Assembly (NCBI GenBank): GCA_038501625.1
Contig: JAZAYU010000034.1
Location: 3,003,102 to 3,067,101 of the forward strand
DNA length: 64,000 nucleotides
DNA from: Corbicula japonica
Lineage: Eukaryota > Mollusca > Bivalvia > Venerida > Cyrenidae
Reading direction: 5' to 3'
A program made the translations under genes and the position numbers. The notes beneath the pieces were generated by a model. That model did no database searches and was not told the origin of the DNA. It saw nothing but the letters and a program-made list of their open reading frames with translations. Each line of letters opens with the position of its first letter. The stretch's first letter is position 1. Of this stretch, positions 11,101 to 22,110 are shown one piece after another.

Positions 11101-14100
11101 TGCCACACACAGTTCTAATGTATGATCTGAAATTATTTTAGGATTTCTCAAATTCATTATTTTTGCTCTGACATGCCAAGTACTAAAGTTGGTCTTTATA
11201 GCTAGGATTTATTGAATTTGTATTTGATAAGTATTTTTTAGTTTCATTTCTGGCCTTCGGTGCTTTGAGTCTATTTTTAACTTTTCCTCCAGGTGAGACC
11301 TTATGTTCTTACCAGATAAAGATATCCTGGATGCTCTGTGATGTTGATAGTTCTATCTTTGGCACAACAGGTTTAGGGGCATATAAAGATGGTCTCTCTG
11401 AAAAACAAAACAAAATTATATATAACATTCCATCAGTCATCAAATATTCATATTGTGCATTTTGGGCAATACATGTATAACATGTGATGATTATTTGATC
11501 TAGTTACTATGGAATATATTTGTAGTAGCACCTATTTCTTGAAAGCCCAAAGTGGAACATTTTCTCCACCTTATTTACATTTCTTAAGGTTTTTTTTGAA
11601 ATCTGAATTAAAGTAAACATACAATATTCTATGGTTTGTCAAAAATTTAACCTTTACAATAGTTTCATCAGTAGGTAGTTTACTTTCATTGTTGTTAAGT
11701 CAATTTATTAAAATACGTTTCTAGAATTCAACCACTGTATTACAGTTGTATTAAATGTATTTTATTTGATGTCTTTCACATTACTCAAGTGTTTGTATTC
11801 GGTAAGTTACCTTGCAAAACCTTCATTAATTACTAATTTGTGCACTTATGCACTAGAAACCTTAACCTTTGTGGCACGGACATGGTTCTTGGAGGCAACA
11901 GTCAGCATTCTTAAACAAGTTAAATACTTATGTGAGTTACATGGAAATCCCTTTATATGGCGTTGTTAAGATATGCTTGGAATACAGATTTCTAATAGAT
12001 ATAAAATTTCTAGATCCTACACATCAAAGGGCATTATGTAAACAGTGAACTACAAACCTATGTTAGCATCAAGAAATACTGGGGCGGTACCACATCGTTC
12101 TGCTAGCAGTTGTATATTTCTGTAGACGTAAACATCACAACCATGTTGTCGCATTGATTTATCAACATCGGTCATTAAACTCCAGGCTCCTGTAGGACTT
12201 GGCTGTAACAATGAGAAGAATGATTCCAGGCCCCAAGGTTATAAAACTGAGAATGGAAACCAGTCTCAAATCTCAAACATCTGATTGGCTGAAATAACGA
12301 CTGGTTGCCATTTCAGCCAATCAGATATTTGAGATTTGAGACTGGTTTCCAACCTCAGCTTTATAACCTGCAGCCCAGGAATTGGTTAACTCTTTCATCC
12401 ATATATACGCCTTAATGGCATGGGCGAGCAGTGAAGATCCATATCAGCCGACAAATCCATGCCGTCTAATCAGTATGTGCACTTCGCTTTTTGATTTATT
12501 AGGTTATTTCTGACCAAAAAGCAAACTGTGCAGATACTGATCAAATGGCACAGATGTGTGCCGGCTGATCTGGATCTACACTGTTCACATATATGATAAA
12601 ATGCTTGTAATTATATGGAGGAAAGGGTTCAGTAATGTAACATTAATCTGCTGAAAAAATATGTATGTACCTGATGATTCACAATTCCATTATAAATGTG
12701 AAAGGTAATATGTTAATAAATAAACAGTTAAATACAGTCAATTAAATGTATCTAAACAGAGATAACTTGATAAAGAATGACCGAATTAACATGCCTACAA
12801 GCCTTACAAAACTCTTACCTGATCTAATCTTATAGTTCCAACCAGTTCTTGCTCACCATGCACCTGAAAACATAACAACTGTGTTTAATCTTACCCATGA
12901 GGCAAGAGCCAAGTTTCTATAGAGCAGGGAGAGCAAAACCAATGAGACATGTCTCAATCTCCCTCTTGACTCCAAAGACTCTAAACAATATCAAACAATC
13001 ATATTGCTGAGATCCCAGACATGTCATCAAACTTACTTTTATTAATTTATTTTGTTTTTGTTAAGTAGTTGGGGCTGAGACAATTGCCATGAGGTGAGCT
13101 GAATACCTAATCAGGCATGCTGAAGTGAACAGTATTACAAATACCTAGTTCTCGTAAATTTAATGCCTAAGAATACCTTTGAAAAGAACATAGTTAAATT
13201 TAATCCTTTCCACCTAGATACACCTTTATTGCATGGGCGAACAGTTTAGATCCAGATCAGCTCGCACATCCTTCCCGTCTGATCAGGATCTAAACTGTTC
13301 ACTTTTTGATTCATTAGGTTATGACCAAAATGCAACCAGTGCAGATCCTGATCAGACGGCATGGATGCGTATATATGGAGGAAAGGGTTAAACAAGACAC
13401 AGCTAGATTTCCCATATGGAAATTTGATCCTTTTTCACAACTCAACACAATTGTGTAAAGGGTTACCTTCTCAGTTCTCTCTTAACAAGCTTTTCTTTGC
13501 AGTTAAACAAACGCATGAGCAATAATTATCTGTTTAATGATTCATTATAATTTTAATGCCACCATTACTGTCTTCTACATTTTATCAAATCATGGTAATT
13601 TGTGAATTTGAGTCACAGTACAGTATGGCAATATCATTTGAAATAAACAGTAGAGCTATTTGTACAGTGTGCAGAAGGTAGAAGGCCTCATTCCACCATA
13701 GGCTTTAACCCTTTCCTCCATATACACTGCAGACTCTTTATAACGCGGTATAGCGGGTCCATCATCCCGACCGCGTTAATAAGTGAAACCGCGTTATATT
13801 TTCCCGCGCAAAATACATGTCCCGATTTTCCCGCGAAAAATACATGACCCGATTTTCTCGCGCAAATATACTACCTAATACACAACTAACGAGATTATGC
13901 ATAATTTCACGTAACGTCATGATTCCCTACACTGTACTCGACAAATACTATTTCTTACAAGACATACAATTACCAAAGTTCAAATAAAAAAAGCAAAACG
14001 GCAAGAGACTGACTAATAACACCAAGATCAAAATCAGATCGGCCTTAAATTATTGTAATGGAATTAAAGACCGTATATCTAGTTTGTTTAGGTGCCTGCA

Positions 14101-17100
14101 GAAATATTTTTTTTATGACACAAACTCTTACATTTACGAACGTAAATGTAAAATAAATATTAAAACACTAACCATCGTGAAAATATTCCATAATTTATAA
14201 ATTACATTCTAATTTTATCTCCAGTATAATATTTCAGTATTATAGCATCATCAACCAACTTAAACCAGCTAAAAAATGCCAAATGTCACGTACACACTTC
14301 TTGCAGATCAAACGATTTCATAGCAGAGCCGACAAAACATCACAGTGTCGATTCAAGCCGACATTTTTCTTTGAAGTCACATTTCATTGACAAATATTAT
14401 CGCTGTTTACCTCCATAGTCAAAAAAGCAACATCCATGAAATTAACAGGAAGGCGGATCAAAGCAAAATGTACATCAATGAACTACCGACAGGTTTAAAA
14501 CATGATTGGGAATATTTTTTTTGTTTCTTTCTGAATTGTGCGGATTATGTGATAATTATAGGGACAATCGAATTTAGTAATGGATCAATGATAAACAGTA
14601 AGTAAGCATTCACAAGTTTGCCTCGGGCTGATATCTGTCACTGGGAAAGGTGTTAAAACATGGTTGTTTTAGGGATAAAATGTGTGCGTCACTTATGTAC
14701 ATGTTACAATTGTGACTTCCGGTTTCGATTTATTTTCGATCAAAAATGACTTCTGGTTTCGATTTTTTGCAGTTTCATGGTAAAATATGGACTTAGAAAA
14801 AAAAATAGGGGATCCACGGGACGACCGCGTTATAATGGAGCGCGGATCTAAACGAAGCGCGTTATAAAGAGTCCGCAGTGTATACGCCTTTTTCTCATGT
14901 GCGACAAGTGTAGATCCAGATCAGCCAACACATCTGTGCCGTCTGATCAGGATCTGCACTGGTCGCATTTTAGACAGAGATAACCTACCAAATCAAAAAG
15001 CGAACAGTTAAGATCCTGATCATACGGCACGGATGTGCCGGCTGATCTGGATCTAAACTGTTCACCCTCACAATAAAGGTGTATCTATGGAGAAAAGGGA
15101 TATAGGAAAAATCCTGTATCTTGATATGTTAGCTTTGTAAGTACACTTTATTCATCCACACCATATTATTCATCGAAACCAAAGTTTTGTCAGTAGCTTT
15201 TGTTGGTTTTGTTCATCTTCCTTCAGTTTTCTGAAAACTGAAGGAAGATGAACATAACCAACAAAAGCTACTGATAAAACTTCCTGAAAACAGTAAACAC
15301 GACAGTTTATGTACCTGGCCTTTTTCTCGAGCTTCCTGATCTGTGAATTTATCACTCTGATACCAGCCTCTGTTTACCAGGATTGTTAAACTGTAAATAC
15401 ATCAAACTAGATAAAAATGATTCTCTTCGCATGATATTGAAACATACACAATTATGAAACTAACATGTGCAAAATCAATATAATAACTAGATGTTTTTTG
15501 TGAAAAACGCATGTCTCCCCCCTGCGCCCAGACCCCTGTGACCTTGACTTTGACCTACTGATCCCATAATCAATAGGGTTCTTCTACTCAATAAGGGCTA
15601 TTACCCTATTTAGTTTGAATGCTCTGGGTCAAGCGGTACTCCAGTAATTGACCGGATACGGTTTTTACTCTTCGGGGCCCCTGTGACCTTGACCTTTGAC
15701 CTACTGACCCCAAAATCAATAGGAGTCCTCTACTCAATAAGGACATCCATCGTATGGTGTTTGAATGGTCTGGGAAAAATAGAACTCCTATTAATGAGTG
15801 GAAACGGTTTTCACTCTTCAGGCCCCTGTGACCTTGACCTTTGACCTACTGACCCCAAAATCAATAGGGTTCTTCTAATCAAAAAGCGCTATCACCCTAT
15901 GAATTTTAAGCGCTGTGGGTCAAACAGTACTCCAGTTATTGAGCCGAAACGGTTTTCACTCTTCAGGCCCCTGTGACCTTGACCTTTGACCTACTGACCC
16001 CAAAATCAATAGGGTTTTTCTACTCTATAATGGCTATCAACCTATGAAGTTTGAAGTCCCTGGGTCAAAGGGTACTCAAGTTATGGAGCAGAAACGGTTT
16101 TCACTCTTTGGGCCCCTGTGACCTTGACCTTTGACCTACTGACATCAAAATCAATAGGGTTCTTCTACTCAATAAGGGCTGTCATCCTATGAAGTTTGAA
16201 GGCTCTGGGTCAAAGGGTACTCGAATTATTGAGTGGAAATGGTTTTTACGCTTCAGGCCCCTGTGACCTTGACCTCTGACCTACTAACCCCAAAATCATA
16301 GGGTTCTTCTACTCAATAAGGGCTATCACCCTATGAAGTTTGAAGGCTCTGGGTCAAAGGGTACTGAAATTATTGAGCGGAAACGGTTTTCACTCTTCGG
16401 GTCACTGTGACCTTGACCTTTGACCCCAAAATCAATAGAGTTCTTCTACTCAATAAGGGCTATCACCCTATGAAGTTTGAAAGCTCTGGGTCAAAGGGAA
16501 CTCGAGTTATTGAGCGGAAACGGTTTTCACTCTTCGGGTCACTGTGACCTTGACCTTTGACCTACTGACCCCAAAATCAATAGGGTTCTTCTACTCAATA
16601 AGGGCTATCACCCTATGAAGTTTGAAGGCTCTGGGCCAAAGGGTACTCGAGTTATTGAGCGGAAACGGTTTTCACTCTTTGGGTCATTGTGACCTTGACC
16701 TTTGACCTACTGACCCCAAAATCAATAGGGTTCTTCTACTCAATAAGGGCTATCATCCTATGAAGTTTGAAGGCTCTGGGTCAAAGGGTACTCAAGTTAT
16801 TGAGCGGAAACGGTTTTCACTCTTCGGGTCACTGTGACCTTGACCTTTGACCTACTGACCCCAAAATCAATAGGGTTCTTCTACTCAATAAGGGCTATCA
16901 CCCTATGAAGTTTTGAGGCTCTGGGTCAAAGGGTACTCAAGTTATTGAGCGGAAACGGTTTTCACTCTTCGGGTCACTGTGACCTTGACCTTTGACCTAC
17001 TGACCCCAAAATCAATAGGGTTCTTCTACTCAATAAGGGCTATCACCCTATTAAGTTTGAAGGCTCTGGGTTAAAGGGTACTTGAGTTATTGAGCGGAAA

Positions 17101-20100
17101 CGAAGTGTGACAGACGGAGTGACGGACAGACGGACAGGGCAAAAACAATGTCTCCCCCAGAGGGGGGAGACATAATGACAGGATTTCCTTACTGTTTGCT
17201 GTATGAATATAAATCTACTGATAAAGTAGGCAGAAACAACTTGTACTTAGTGAATGCCTTTTTGTGGAAGGACAGAGGACTAGGGCAAATATTCTGCCTT
17301 CATTCAAGTCCTATAGCACTTTAAGGGATTACCGGTTGTTCACACATGCAAAAACACTAAACAAAACATCATAAACTATTAACTCACTGGGATATGGCTG
17401 TTATTTATAGGTGAACAGAGCAGATCCAAATCAGTTTGCTCATCTGTATTGTCTGAGCAGGATTAATACTTGTCAAACTGGTCTACTGTAGAATCATTGG
17501 ATTTTTGACTGAGACAGACAGTGTACATCCAGATCAGATGGATTTGCTGGCTGATCAGGATCTGCACTGGTCAAACACACAATAAAGTTTCTCCTTGGTT
17601 GAGTAAAGTTTAACCCTTTCCTCCATAGATACACCTTTATTGTGTGGTAGAACTGTTTAGATCAAGATCAGCCGGCACATCTGTGCCATCTGATCGGGAT
17701 CTAAACTGTTCGTTTTTTTATTCTTTAGGTTATTTTGCTTTATGATTCTTTAGGTTATTTCTAACCAAAATGCGACCAGTGCAGATCCTGATCAGACGGC
17801 ACAGATGTGCCGGCTGATCTAGATCTACACTGGTCGCATATGCGTAAAAATGCATATGTATGGAGAAAAGTGTCAAAGTAAGGTTTCTGCTTCATTGAAT
17901 TTTAAATAAGAAGTTGGAGAAAAATATAATTACTTTCTGTCGGCCAATCTAAAAGGTGTGATGACATGCACGCCGCTAACCTTCTGACCAGCGATCCTCG
18001 TACCAATGCCTGTCTCTGGAGAGTCTGATTTCGGCCCAAGATAAACCTCATTTGTGTAGTCAAAATGTCCCCTAACTCTGACAGCTCGTAATTCCATGTT
18101 CTGTATCTCTGAGAGGCTGAAAAAGTTTATACCAAGTACAAGTTCTTAGGATGAACCAAAGTAAATTCAATTCTCATAGACCTCAAAGTTAAATTCCCAA
18201 TATTCAATGTACCGGTACATTAAAAATGATTTCTTTCTTCTTAATTTCTAGACAACGATATATTGGTGTGAAGATCTACATTTCAACTGTTCAAAAACAT
18301 ACATGAAATTGGGGGTTAACTTACTTGTAAGTAAGTTACTAATCTCTAACCAAAAAGACCCTATTTTAAATGCGGTATTACAAATACAGTGCCAAAAATA
18401 TACATCCACTGTTCAAGCAATAGTCTGCCTCTATCAAACAAGATATAAGCATTTAATTGCTTTCATTTATTTTCCTGACAGGTTATCCTGTAAACAAGTC
18501 ACAAACAGGCCAATTTCTAAGGGTTAAGAGGCCCCCAAACGAAGAGAAAAAATTATCATTTATTAAAACGGACTTCATTAAAATGGACCACAGAGGAATA
18601 ACGAGTAATTTGGTGTTATGCAACCTTCAATGATATCTAGTACAGGACATGATATGTACAGAGTTAAGAGCATAATAAATCTAAAAGTGAACGGAGTAGA
18701 TCTTCATGTGCCAGCTGATCCCGATCTTCTCTGTTAGCTCATGAGATAAACACTTGTATATAGGGGTATATATAGGAGAACAGGGTTTAATATGCTGTAT
18801 GAGCTTACTTGTCAGGTAGAGGAACAGGTGGAACATCAAGTCGAGGTTTCAGTTGTTTGATTTGCTCTTCTATTTCTTCTTTTAACTTCATTTTCTTCCA
18901 TGTCATATAGAAACATGTTCCTGGGATCAGCTGCAATATTTCTGAGCATTAGACTAAATAATATCCAATATTTATCAGAACAAGAAATTAAATCCCACCT
19001 TTACTTGCCTTTGCAGATACATGTATTCAAAACAAATGTATTTGGAGACATTCATAATTAAGGTAAATAGAATCATTCTTGAACAAAATATCTTTTCACA
19101 TCTGTCTTACTTGAAATTCTTAACAAATGTCTTAAAAGACAGGCAAAAGTCTGATGAAGAAATATTAAGAAAAGGTAAAGTTATACTTATAGCCAACATT
19201 AAGTTTTAATGACAAAACCTGTCAATAGGACATGGATGCCACACCCACCTCCTACCATAAAACAAAAGCAGATTGTCAGGCAAGTGTCATCATGTGGGCA
19301 AATTTCTACTAGTGACCATGATTATGTGGAGAATGTTATAATGAAAGCATACTGAAGTATACATGGCTATATGCTAAACAACTTCTAGTTTAAGAAACAA
19401 TGACCTCATTGACCCAAAATTACATTCCTAATAGCTCAAACTAGTATCATGTTGTTTTTCACTGCCCAAGAAAGGGGACCATGCCCTTTTATTTTGTGGG
19501 AAAAAGAGTAATTATTACTATTAAGCCAGCAAAGGGGAATGAATAAACCTGACATAAAATACCTGTAGTTTTTTTAGGAAAACAGAATTTTTTAGACTGG
19601 ATAGCGACAATAAATGACAGGTCTCTATAAAAGAAGAAAAAAAGTCTGACAACACTTACAAGCAGTAGAAATCGACCTTCATAAAAGAAAGACACCCTAT
19701 ATCCTGGTCTCGTCCTGGGTCCCTGACTGCTTGTTGCCATGCATCTACATGTCAAACTGCTTAACTGTAAGTAAAATATATGACATTAAATCAAAATACT
19801 CAATCAAGTTTCAGTTCTAGCGGAATAAAGTACTGCTCAGTAATCTACAACATAAGTCTTCACTCCATGAGATGTGGCTTTAATCTGATGGGTTACCAGT
19901 TTCGATATATGCTGTATCTGTGGTTGAATACTGGTACCAACTAAATGATACCATACAATACCAACAAACAATGGTACTGGTAATAGAAACCAGGGCTTTT
20001 CATCCTTATATAACAGAGGCCTATAAAAGGCCTCTTCCCAATCCAAAAATATAGTATTTTTTCCCAACTGCGGCAGAAGTTCTTCCCAAAATGCTAGGTA

Positions 20101-21193
20101 AGATGTCCAAAAATGGTTAAAACTCCTCTGAGGGGTGTTTGAAAATTGAAGTATGAAAAATAAAGTGCTTAAAAAATTAGATTTAAGTTAAAAATACCTA
20201 TTACTTTTCAATTTTATGAACTAGAATCCATCTTTCAATTAATTTTGTTTTCCCAAAATATACAATTATCGCGCATAAATTTCCCAATTGGCAAGGCCAG
20301 GGCCTCTTCCCAATTTACTGATGAAAAGCCCTGGATACTTTTTGAAATCAATCATGAAACATGCAATCTGATTAAAATCACTATGCAAGCAAAATTGCTT
20401 AAGTACATAACGATTGCTGTAATTGTCAAAGCGTTTTGAACATTAAATTGTAGATTTTAGTGATGTATATATAGTGTTTTAAAGCACAGAATGTTGATAC
20501 ACTGCGCAAGATATATTTTTTCTTGAGATAGGTGTATTACATGTGGCATTACATTAATTTCCACATGACATCTTCAGATCATTGTGCAACCCTTACTAAA
20601 AGAACTATGAATCATGCATCCTGTATTGACTGTTTCTAAAATGGGGAAAACCACTCTAGCTTATACATTTTATTTGTGGTGTGGCAGATTTGGGTTGGAA
20701 GGAAAGCCGCGACCGGGATTACAACCTTGTACCTCCGGCTTACAGTTCTGACGCTCTACTAATTAAGTTACTGAGGCTGCCGATACAAAATCTACTTCAT
20801 TCCTCCCCACTTAAACGAGACATCTCCAATTTATTTGGCAAATGTCCGCAGGGGTCTGTCTATTTGGGTTGAATACCCAAGCCGCATACTTCACCAAAAG
20901 GAGCTCTGAGGGTATTTCACTATTCAAGATGATAATGTGGGTGATTCGTATTGGAAAGAGTAGCCTCGACCAGAATTCAAACCTTGGACCTAAGGTTAAC
21001 GGCTGGCGCTCAACCAATTGAGCTACTGATGCTGTATAAGAAAAACAGTAACAATGTCAATGTTGATGAGCTTGATCCCATCAAACTTAGAAATTTATTT
21101 TTAATAGAAAAATATTGAAGTACGTATAGTATATACCTCTGCAACTTGTTTAGAAAGTCTTACATATGTTTTGAGCATTTTTCTGCAGTGCAT
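8103..21193 (-). CDS. SURF1: SURF1, cytochrome c oxidase assembly protein (9 exons, complete)
   Basis: SURF1 is an inner mitochondrial membrane protein that assists early assembly of cytochrome c oxidase around heme a delivery to COX1. Minus-strand exons: 21137-21193, 19660-19764, 18809-18930, 17934-18116, 15315-15390, 12819-12863, 12058-12202, 11313-11397, 8103-8223. Every junction has AG/GT and all phases agree, giving 312 residues (human about 300). Residues 1-45 are basic and Ser/Thr-rich, as in a mitochondrial presequence. TM1 is about 50-66 (RFLLLLIPGTCFYMTW). The intermembrane domain carries RVRGHFDYTNEVYLGP, HVITPFRL (145-152), the family signature ILVNRGW (159-165), EKGQVHGEQELVGTIRL and APVFLDANIE. 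TM2 is about 269-285 (DIFIWCMVGFTSLYFWA). An internal ATG at codon 6 (MLKTYVRL) could be the true start. Introns hold tandem repeats, MITEs and two nested elements. Confidence 0.92.
8414..8605. repeat. GATCAG-type palindromic repeat, copy 4
   Basis: Left end AACCCTTTCCTTCATATAC; inner arms AGATCCAGATAAGCTGGCA and AGGCTGATCTGGCTATACA. Right outer end lost. In the last SURF1 intron. Confidence 0.7.
8970..9053. mobile_element. Hairpin MITE copy 7, core deleted
   Basis: Arms ATCATAAAACTAAATCTGGAG and inverse, joined at CTCAAGCATCCTTGAG without the GGCTGAAATGG core. In the last SURF1 intron. Confidence 0.8.
9480..10106. repeat. Tandem repeat containing GACCTTGACCTTGAG, left part
   Basis: Copies of a ~140-160-bp unit: AAGGGGCATAACTCCATCAA, GTGACCTTGACCTTGAGAAT, GTGTTGTCATAAGCAATATA, GCCAACGTTAAGTTTTCGTG, ending in GACGGACGGAC. 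The array is cut by the element at 10107-10742 and resumes at 10743-10960. A fragment recurs at 19150-19215. No coding capacity. Confidence 0.75.
10107..10742. mobile_element. Fold-back composite element inserted in the tandem repeat
   Basis: 10112-10169 and 10190-10247 form a hairpin with ~57-base arms (TTATTTGG ... GGATATATTGCCGGTCTGGG and inverse). Directly after it, TTATTATACTGCAAAGAAAT (10253) is inverted at the right end (ATTTCTTTGCAGTATAATAA, to 10742). The host repeat reads ATATTAAGAAATG and is split as ATATTA / ATAAGAAGTG, so the whole block entered as one unit with a short T/A-rich duplication. No transposase seen; the 69-codon frame at 10248-10457 is not recognisable. Family unknown. 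Confidence 0.65.
10743..10990. repeat. Tandem repeat containing GACCTTGACCTTGAG, right part
   Basis: Continuation of the array interrupted at 10107. Ends GACGGACGGACGGAC then TTTCGCCATTTCTTAGAAAG. Confidence 0.75.
12238..12368. mobile_element. Hairpin MITE copy 8
   Basis: Full palindromic copy (GGTTATAAAACTGAG ... CTCAGCTTTATAACC) in the SURF1 intron between exons 6 and 7. Confidence 0.85.
12388..12629. repeat. GATCAG-type palindromic repeat, copy 5
   Basis: Full-length but diverged: AACTCTTTCATCCATATATA left, TATATGGAGGAAAGGGTT right. It lies 20 bases from the MITE at 12238-12368. Confidence 0.75.
13202..13389. repeat. GATCAG-type palindromic repeat, copy 6
   Basis: AATCCTTTCCACCTAGATAC left end and TATGGAGGAAAGGGTT right end. 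The last inner arm is deleted after GACGGCATGGATGCG. Confidence 0.75.
13707..15102. repeat. GATCAG-type palindromic repeat, copy 7, split by an insertion
   Basis: The left end AACCCTTTCCTCCATATA (13707-13724) and the rest (14881-15102, from TATACGCC to ATGGAGAAAAGGGA) belong to one copy. They are separated by the pogo/Tigger-like element at 13725-14880. Removing the element and one TA restores CTCCATATATACGCC, as seen in uninterrupted copies. Confidence 0.8.
13725..14880. mobile_element. Pogo/Tigger-like non-autonomous DNA transposon (1156 bp)
   Basis: 23-bp terminal inverted repeats with one mismatch (CACTGC(A/G)GACTCTTTATAACGCG), plus subterminal ACCGCGTTATA motifs on both sides. It is flanked by a TA duplication inside a repeat whose empty form is known from other copies. 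A TA target and ATAACGCGG-type ends are typical of the Tc1/mariner superfamily, pogo/Tigger branch. The interior has no DDE transposase frame; a 72-codon frame at 14387-14605 is not recognisable. It lies in the SURF1 intron between exons 5 and 6. Confidence 0.8.
15182..15290. repeat. Inverted repeat around a short centre
   Basis: CAGTAGCTTTTGTTGG ... CATCTTCCTTCAGTTTTC is followed by its inverse (GAAAACTGAAGGAAGATG ... CCAACAAAAGCTACTG). Arms are about 50 bases. It lies 25 bases from SURF1 exon 5. Confidence 0.75.
15484..17174. repeat. Tandem array, ~145-bp unit, 11 copies
   Basis: Units start with CTGTGACCTTGACCTTTGAC and CTACTGACCCCAAAATCAAT. They continue with GGGTTCTTCTACTCAATAAG, GGCTATCACCCTATGAAGTT, GGCTCTGGGTCAAAGGGTAC and GAGCGGAAACGGTTTTCACT. 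The outer units are the most diverged. The array is bounded by TGTCTCCCCC at 15511 and its inverse GGGGGAGACA at 17163, giving short terminal inverted repeats as if it were one mobile unit. It lies inside the SURF1 intron between exons 4 and 5. On the minus strand each regular unit carries four AGGTCA-type half-sites (see findings). Confidence 0.88.
17382..17593. repeat. GATCAG-type palindromic repeat, diverged copy 8
   Basis: Recognised by AGCAGATCCAAATCAGTTTG and GCTGGCTGATCAGGATCTGC. The outer ends are lost. Confidence 0.6.
17611..17873. repeat. GATCAG-type palindromic repeat, copy 9
   Basis: AACCCTTTCCTCCATAGATA left end, GTATGGAGAAAAGTGT right end. It has a small direct duplication of ATTCTTTAGGTTATTT. 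It ends 61 bases from SURF1 exon 4. Confidence 0.75.
18666..18790. repeat. GATCAG-type palindromic repeat, short diverged copy 10
   Basis: AACGGAGTAGATCTTCATGT with GCCAGCTGATCCCGATCT. Deleted and drifted. Confidence 0.45.
19991..20333. mobile_element. hAT-like short element with 14-bp terminal inverted repeats
   Basis: CAGGGCTTTTCATC at 19991-20004 is inverted as GATGAAAAGCCCTG at 20320-20333. CCTCTTCCCAAT pieces occur inside both ends. CAGGG ends suit the hAT superfamily, but the flanking 8 bases (ATAGAAAC / GATACTTT) do not match, so either the target duplication has decayed or the boundary is off. It lies in the first SURF1 intron. No transposase. Confidence 0.5.
20680..20800 (-). mobile_element. 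tRNA-like SINE head, diverged
   Basis: On the minus strand CAGTAACTTAATTAGTAGAG resembles an A-box region and GGTTGTAATCCCGG a B-box, about 40 bases apart, as in tRNA-derived SINEs. In SURF1 intron 1. Confidence 0.5.
20940..21035 (-). mobile_element. tRNA-like SINE head
   Basis: On the minus strand AGTAGCTCAATTGGTTGAGC (A-box type) is followed by AAGGTTTGAATTCTGGTCG (B-box type). This is clearer than the copy at 20680-20800, with which it shares the downstream GTCG-GGCT/CTTTCC part. Too diverged to be a functional tRNA. Confidence 0.6.
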
Positions 21194-21600
21194 GCTTGTA
21201 ATAAAACCTAATTAAATGAAAACAGTCAAGCAGATAAAACATCCGGGACAGATTAAACCTTACACCGTGGGTACTAGACCCCTAATTATATTTCCCCGCC
21301 TGGTTCCCGACTTCCTATTTAGGTTATAGACTGCCAAATTATTTCCACTTATACAAGACAAAATTCCAAGACAGGATTGTAATGTATAACCGGGCCTTGG
21401 TTGGGGCAAGACATTCACATTTCTAGGTAGCTATACAATTAAAATGTAGGTTTATGCTAAACAAAACTATAGTAGACACGAACCCAGGCTGAGGACAGGT
21501 TCGGGTCTGCAAATGAGGCGCGAAGATATTGATCAGTGGTCAGTCTTGGTTGGGATTCGGTTCCAATCCTGTATCTATCTTAGGAAAAAAGAACAGCTTG
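21194..21600. other. Region upstream of SURF1
   Basis: Presumed SURF1 promoter and 5' UTR; no motif can be claimed. No divergent partner gene was recognised. Confidence 0.35.
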
Positions 21601-22110
21601 TACACAGTGACGTTTTTGTTAGGAAGAAATAGTATGTTGGCACCCCTAGTCCTTCTTTCGCTGGCTGCCTAAGGGATGTCCACCAGGTTGCGAGCCATCT
21701 TGAAGAGCATGGTCTGTCTAACAATTCTTCGGCGTTAGAGCGGATCTCATTCGAGTTGACTGACCATTACAGTGAAACATATCTTAGTCCTGTACTGAGT
21801 AGTTGTTGAGTACATATATCTGGCCGCACGACGATGGACTTAATCACGGCAGTTAACATCTTCTGCTTTGTAACGGTCCCAGACAGCAGCTGCTGCGGCG
21901 TATTCCATGGCACATTGATAGGTAAGTCATTTAACGGACTGCTTTGCTGTAGTCTCTCAGGTTTCGACGAAGAAATCCGAGGGTATTAGAGGCATTGGCT
22001 GCTGTTGGTTGAGTGTGATTAACCCATTGAAGGTCGTCACTTAGGTAGTCTCAATAATTCGACTGCAAGCAGAGACCCATAATCATACTGACTCTTTTAC
22101 AGATGCCTGT
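21600..22110 (-). pseudogene. Decayed non-LTR retrotransposon reverse transcriptase, C-terminal part
   Basis: Minus-strand reading in shifting frames gives the signature end of a non-LTR (LINE-type) reverse transcriptase. In order: DLQWVNHTQ, ANASNTLGFLRRNLRDYSKA, MEYAAAAAVWDRYKAEDVN, HRRAARYMY and RRRIVRQTMLFKMARNLVDIP (written in two parts: RRRIVRQTMLF, KMARNLVDIP). Several stops and frameshifts separate these blocks. The YADD-bearing N-terminal part is absent. Clade (CR1/RTE-like) is inference. Confidence 0.75.

Noticed and set aside
15484..17174. CRISPR-like regular repeats
   Set aside because: Whole units repeat without unique spacers; this is an ordinary tandem array in an animal genome.
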